Source of the DNA: QWHO01 sp039809865
GTDB lineage: Bacteria; Vulcanimicrobiota; Xenobia; Xenobiales; QWHO01
Reading direction: 5' to 3'
DNA: 64,000 bases
Assembly: GCA_039809865.1 (NCBI GenBank)
Contig: JBDHVW010000008.1
Coordinates: 86,669-150,668, forward strand
Part shown: in pieces, positions 60,198-64,000 of the stretch
Numbering within the stretch: position 1 is the stretch's first letter
Layout of the letters: the number at the start of each line of letters is the position of its first letter
Notes under the pieces: model-generated
Databases searched by the model: none
What the model was told of the DNA's origin: nothing
The model's input: only the letters and a program-made list of their open reading frames with translations
Program-made: the position numbers and the translations under genes

Positions 60198-62696
60198 ATG
60201 CCATCGCAGCCCCTCGGGAACTCGGCTGAGGAACAGCCTTCCCCGAAACGTCGCTCGAATCTGCAGGGGGCCGACAAAGCCAATCGTCGGGCCCGCCGCA
60301 AGAAGCCCGAGCTGCGTCCCAGCGTGCGTTCGGCCTCGGCCAACCCGGCTTCGGCCGCGGGCCACGTGGCCGGGGCGGCTCTGCTTCTGGCCGGCCTCCC
60401 CTTTCTCGGCATCTGCCTGGCCGCCCCCCACGTTACGGGCGCCGTGGGCCTGGCCATCTCGGATACGCTTTACGCCGCCTTTGGCCGCTCCGCCTGGCTC
60501 CTCCCCTTCCTGACGCTGGGCTGGACCATGCGCATGCTGACTCCCGGAATGCTGGGCTCGCTGCGCGTGGGCTGGCCCGCCCTGCTGCTCTGGCTCGACC
60601 TCACCCTGCTGGCCCAGCGCATGGGGGGGCAGGGCGGTCAGCTCGGGCTCGGGCTCGATCTGCTGCTGCAGCAGGCTCTGGGCCCCGCCGGTTGCTGGAT
60701 CGTCGGTTTCGCGGGCCTGGCCGGGAGCCTCTTGCTGGTGTGCCAGATTCCCCTTTCCGAAGTGGGACGCGTGCTGGCCTCGCTGGCGCGCAAGGTGGGC
60801 CAGCGCATCTGGCGCGGCGTGAAGTCGCTCGGCAACGCTCTGGCCACGCTCAATCCGGGCCCCTGGAAGGAGGAGCCGTCGGCCGACGAGCTGCCCGCCG
60901 TGACCGCCGTTTCCGAGGAGCGGCCCCTCACGGCCTGGGAAACCAGCTCGGGCACGGCCACGGTGATGAGCGACGAGGGCTGGGAGACGGCCGTGGACCA
61001 GACCTTCGAGCCCCCCTTCAGCGACGAGGGCACGGTGGTGGACGAGTCCTTCGTGGAGGATTCCCTCTCGCACGAGGTCGCTTATTCTGACGAGTCGGTC
61101 CCGACCGTGGAGCCTCCGAGGCAGCCCACCGAGTCGCAGTGGACGCCGCCTTCCCAGCCCGCCGTGCCGACGGCCGAGGAGAAACCCCGTTCCGCCGCGC
61201 CTCCCAAGGTGGCACCGATCGCCAATGGCATCCTGGAGGACCCCGATGGGCAGCTGCGCCTGTTCCCCGGGCCGGCCAAAATTCCCAGCGCGACCTACAA
61301 GCTGCCTCCCCTGAGCCTGCTCGACTCGCCCCCGGCCCAGGCCCGCCGGCGTCCCGAGGAGGACAAGTCGCAGATCCTGATCGACACCCTGCAGAGCTTC
61401 GGGGTCGAGGCCAGGGTCAGCCACATCGTGCGCGGCCCGACCATCACCCGCTACGAGCTGCAGCCGGCGCGCGGGGTCAAGGTCAACCGTTTCACGGCGC
61501 TGACCAACGATATCGCGCTGGCGCTGGCGGCCACCTCGGTGCGAATCGAGGCGCCCATTCCGGGCAAGGCGGCCATCGGAATCGAGATTCCCAACCGCTC
61601 CACCGACCTGGTGGTGCTCCGGGACATCCTGCAGGCGCAGAGCTTCAGCAAGTCCAACGGTCTCTCGCTGGGACTGGGGCTCGATCTGACCGGCCAACCG
61701 GCTGTGACCGATCTGCAGAAGATGCCGCACCTGCTGGTAGCGGGCACGACGGGCTCGGGGAAATCGGTGTGCATCAACACGCTGATTCTCAGCCTGCTCT
61801 ACCGTTTTACGCCCAGGCAGCTCCAGATGCTGATGATCGACCCCAAGCAGGTCGAGCTCTCCATCTACGAAGGGCTCCCTCACCTGGTCGGTTTCTCCAA
61901 CCAGAAACCGGGCCAGATCGTGGTCGACCCCAAGAAGGCCGCCCTGACCCTGAACCAGATCGTGGAGCTGATGGAGCAGCGCTACGCCACCTTCGCCTCG
62001 TTGCGCGTGCGCAACCTGGCCGAATACAACTCCAAGGCGCCCGAGCCGTTGCCCTGGGTGGTGGTGATCATCGACGAGCTGGCCGACCTGATGATGGTGG
62101 CCTCCAAGTCGGTCGAGACGAGTATTTGCCGTCTGGCTCAGAAGGCTCGCGCCGCCGGAATCCACGTCGTGGTGGCTACTCAGCGCCCGTCCACCGACGT
62201 GATCACCGGCCTGATCAAGGTCAACATCCCCTCGCGCATCGCTTTCGCCGTCACCTCGCAGGTCGACTCGCGCGTCATCCTGGATACCGGGGGGGCGGAA
62301 CAATTACTCGGAAAAGGCGACATGCTGTTCTTGCCGGTGGAAGCGTCCGACCCGCGCCGCCTGCAAGGGGCTTACGTCAGCAACGACGAGATTCAGCGCG
62401 TGGTGGAGTTCTGGAAGGCCCAGTCCCACCCCGAGAACCTCATCGAGCTGGCCATCAGCGAGAATGCCGGCCTGGAGGCCGAGGAAGAGCCGCAGGAAAA
62501 CGAGGATGACGCCCTCTTACAGCAGGCGCTGGAGGTGGTCCTCCGCACCCAGCAGGCCTCGGCCTCGATGCTCCAGACCGAGCTCAAGGTGGGTTACGCC
62601 CGGGCCCGGCGCATCCTGACGCTCATGGAGCGCAAGGGGTGGGTCGGGCCGGCCGAAGGCAGCAAGCCCCGCAAAATCCTCTACAACGGGGGATAA
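60198..62696 (+). CDS. ftsK: DNA translocase FtsK/SpoIIIE
   Basis: 832 residues. A short basic N-terminus, about four membrane segments (about 55-195), an acidic/Pro linker, then the RecA-like motor: Walker A AGTTGSGKSVCIN, MMIDPKQVELS, PWVVVIIDELADLMMV, ATQRPSTDVITG and GTGGAEQLLGKGDML-like DTGGAEQLLGKG. The C-terminal gamma winged helix (ASASMLQTELKVGYARARRI) recognises KOPS-type motifs. Segregates chromosomes at division with XerCD. Start ATG at 60198; sequence upstream is not family-like. Confidence 0.95.
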   Translation: MPSQPLGNSAEEQPSPKRRSNLQGADKANRRARRKKPELRPSVRSASANPASAAGHVAGAALLLAGLPFLGICLAAPHVTGAVGLAISDTLYAAFGRSAWLLPFLTLGWTMRMLTPGMLGSLRVGWPALLLWLDLTLLAQRMGGQGGQLGLGLDLLLQQALGPAGCWIVGFAGLAGSLLLVCQIPLSEVGRVLASLARKVGQRIWRGVKSLGNALATLNPGPWKEEPSADELPAVTAVSEERPLTAWETSSGTATVMSDEGWETAVDQTFEPPFSDEGTVVDESFVEDSLSHEVAYSDESVPTVEPPRQPTESQWTPPSQPAVPTAEEKPRSAAPPKVAPIANGILEDPDGQLRLFPGPAKIPSATYKLPPLSLLDSPPAQARRRPEEDKSQILIDTLQSFGVEARVSHIVRGPTITRYELQPARGVKVNRFTALTNDIALALAATSVRIEAPIPGKAAIGIEIPNRSTDLVVLRDILQAQSFSKSNGLSLGLGLDLTGQPAVTDLQKMPHLLVAGTTGSGKSVCINTLILSLLYRFTPRQLQMLMIDPKQVELSIYEGLPHLVGFSNQKPGQIVVDPKKAALTLNQIVELMEQRYATFASLRVRNLAEYNSKAPEPLPWVVVIIDELADLMMVASKSVETSICRLAQKARAAGIHVVVATQRPSTDVITGLIKVNIPSRIAFAVTSQVDSRVILDTGGAEQLLGKGDMLFLPVEASDPRRLQGAYVSNDEIQRVVEFWKAQSHPENLIELAISENAGLEAEEEPQENEDDALLQQALEVVLRTQQASASMLQTELKVGYARARRILTLMERKGWVGPAEGSKPRKILYNGG

Positions 62697-62764
62697 GAGG
62701 ATCTGGGCCCCGGGTAGGGGAACTCGCCTCTCCCCATCGCTGTAAGAACGTGAGGAGTCTCGAG

Positions 62765-64000
62765 ATGAGAAACAATCCATTTCGTGCCGTTTTGGTCGCC
62801 GCGGCTCTCTGGGTTTCTTTGCAAACTCAGGCTTTCAGCCAGCAGCCCGTGGCCAAGGTGGTCGAAATCGACGGACCGAAGATGACCTATGAGCGCAAAG
62901 CCACCGTGGCCGCCGCGTTTCCCTTCATGGACACGATGATCAAGGACGAATACGTGACGGACGGCTCGACCGTGGCCGCCATCGAGTTCGTCACCGGCGG
63001 ACGCGTCGGCATCAACAAGAACACCAAGATCGAGGTCGTGAGCGAGAGCGCCGTGACCGAGAACGGCAAGCCGCTGGTGAAGCGCCTCAAAGTCAAGAGC
63101 GGGCGCATCCTGGCCAAGATCTCCAAACGCAAGGACCCGCTCGAGATCGAAACGGCGGGCGGCGTCATGGGCATCAAGGGTACCGAGTTCGAGGTCTCGG
63201 TGGCCGATAGCGGCGCGACCTCTCTGCGCCTGGTGGAGGGGACGATCGAGATCACCCCCGCCTCGGGAGGCACGCCCTTCCTGATTGAAGGCCCTGCCGC
63301 CTGGCAGACGCTGGAAGACGGTAAGGCGCTGCCGGTCAAGAAGTATGAGAGCGAAGACCAGCTGCGCGACGAGATCATCGACTCGCCGGAGTGGGCCGAC
63401 TTCCAGAAGGCGATCAACATCGTCAACACGATTTCCAACTACGCCTACATTCCGGGTCAGTTCGGACTGGGCACGGCCAGTCAGGCCTTCTACTACGTGG
63501 GCACGGCCAGCAACTTCGTGACCAATCCCGAGCAGGCGGCCATCGACCTGGCCGCCAGCTACGTGCCCGGCGGCGGTTTCATGAGCTACATCCCGCGTAA
63601 CAACAAGCCGCCCGAGCCCGACTTCCCCACCAACCCGAGCCCGGCGCAGAACGCGGCCGTCTCCAGCCCGCCCACCTTTACCTGGACCGGCACCAAGGAT
63701 GCCGAGGGCGGTTACCTGCTGATGGTCTCCAAGGACGAGAAAATGGAGGCCCTGGAATGGGCCGCCAAGGTCAAGCAGGGCACCAGCGTCACCTATCCGA
63801 CCGATGCCACTCCGCTGGCTCCTGGTCTCTACTATTGGCGCGTCATGGGTCTGAACGACGAAGGGAAGCCGATCGGAAAGGCCACCCAGAGCACGTTCCA
63901 GCGCATCTATCTTCCGGTCGAGGGCACCGGCGTCACGGTCGTCGACGCGACCGAGCCGACCAGCTCGGCGACGGCGTCGACGATCTGCTCGCTCTTGTCG
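62765..64000 (+). CDS. Secreted FecR-domain protein, C-terminus beyond window
   Basis: At least 412 residues, open at the right edge. Signal peptide (NPFRAVLVAAALWVSLQTQAF), then a FecR-type domain: VEIDGPKMTYERK, VTDGSTVAAIEFVTGGRVGIN, SGRILAKI and GVMGIKGTEFEV (the 'G-x-x-G-I-K-G-T' core). Then a disordered stretch, PSPAQNAAVSSPPTFTW and a fibronectin-type III-like module. These are periplasmic or surface proteins with no enzyme motif. GAGGAG lies 8 nt before the ATG. 68 nt after ftsK. Confidence 0.8.
   Translation, partial: MRNNPFRAVLVAAALWVSLQTQAFSQQPVAKVVEIDGPKMTYERKATVAAAFPFMDTMIKDEYVTDGSTVAAIEFVTGGRVGINKNTKIEVVSESAVTENGKPLVKRLKVKSGRILAKISKRKDPLEIETAGGVMGIKGTEFEVSVADSGATSLRLVEGTIEITPASGGTPFLIEGPAAWQTLEDGKALPVKKYESEDQLRDEIIDSPEWADFQKAINIVNTISNYAYIPGQFGLGTASQAFYYVGTASNFVTNPEQAAIDLAASYVPGGGFMSYIPRNNKPPEPDFPTNPSPAQNAAVSSPPTFTWTGTKDAEGGYLLMVSKDEKMEALEWAAKVKQGTSVTYPTDATPLAPGLYYWRVMGLNDEGKPIGKATQSTFQRIYLPVEGTGVTVVDATEPTSSATASTICSLLS

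Overview
The window is a gene-dense, high-GC bacterial chromosome segment from a flagellated organism that appears to be diderm. Evidence is a bacterial housekeeping set (gyrB, recF, dciA, grpE-dnaK-dnaJ, rplM-rpsI, rpoZ, ftsK, tRNAs, SRP RNA), a distal-rod flagellar block with its own sigma factor, many lipoprotein-type signal peptides, and frequent GTG/TTG starts with good Shine-Dalgarno sites. I cannot place it in a phylum from the sequence alone; an uncultivated lineage is plausible. No rRNA, insertion sequence, integrase, phage gene or CRISPR array was seen, and no gene-free stretch exceeds 300 bases.

Layout. 1-4.7 kb: gyrB (cut by the left edge), a GT4 glycosyltransferase, and recF overlapping a DciA-type gene. 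4.7-6.5 kb: a small membrane protein and an M23 envelope peptidase. 6.7-7.6 kb: an RNA cluster on the minus strand, tRNA-Arg(CCG), tadA, tRNA-Ser(CGA), tRNA-Ser(GGA) and the small SRP RNA. 7.6-10.5 kb: two membrane HD-GYP proteins separated by a small lipoprotein.

10.7-16.1 kb holds the most interesting locus: a six-gene, fully overlapping operon matching the uncharacterised Salmonella STM4011-STM4015 set (leucine-rich repeat protein, ATP-grasp enzyme, sulfatase-fold hydrolase, HemW-like radical SAM protein, second radical SAM protein) with a HAD phosphatase inserted. Family labels come from memory of named families; the function is unknown.

16-23 kb: an exported ARPP-1-like protein, a cystathionine beta-synthase, a DUF4912/GH57/nitrilase operon, and a TPR protein. 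22.9-27.5 kb (minus): FliK-like, FlhB-C-terminal-like, FlgF, FlgG, FlgJ and sigma-28. 27.7-38.6 kb: TldE-like protein, Uma2 nuclease, cupin, gamma-carbonic-anhydrase-like lipoprotein with a Rossmann partner, a zeta-like kinase with a 59-residue partner behind trxB, an alpha/beta hydrolase, and a gluzincin metallopeptidase. 38.6-44.5 kb: a palindrome, a T-box-like leader with terminator, a methyltransferase, and grpE-dnaK-dnaJ-htrA. 44.5-56 kb: an orphan repeat protein, rarA, EF-hand protein, MATE transporter, argF, and a methyltransferase/asnB/membrane-TPR operon. 56-64 kb: rplM-rpsI, nnrDE, a motif-degenerate PilT paralogue behind rpoZ, ftsK, and a FecR-domain protein cut by the right edge.

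Other signals worth checking: four arrays of imperfect 7-bp repeats placed at gene 3' ends; tadA ending inside a tRNA gene; a DnaJ with half its zinc finger; a GH57 enzyme with Ser at the expected catalytic Asp; and a zeta-like gene with no ATG/GTG/TTG start before its P-loop.
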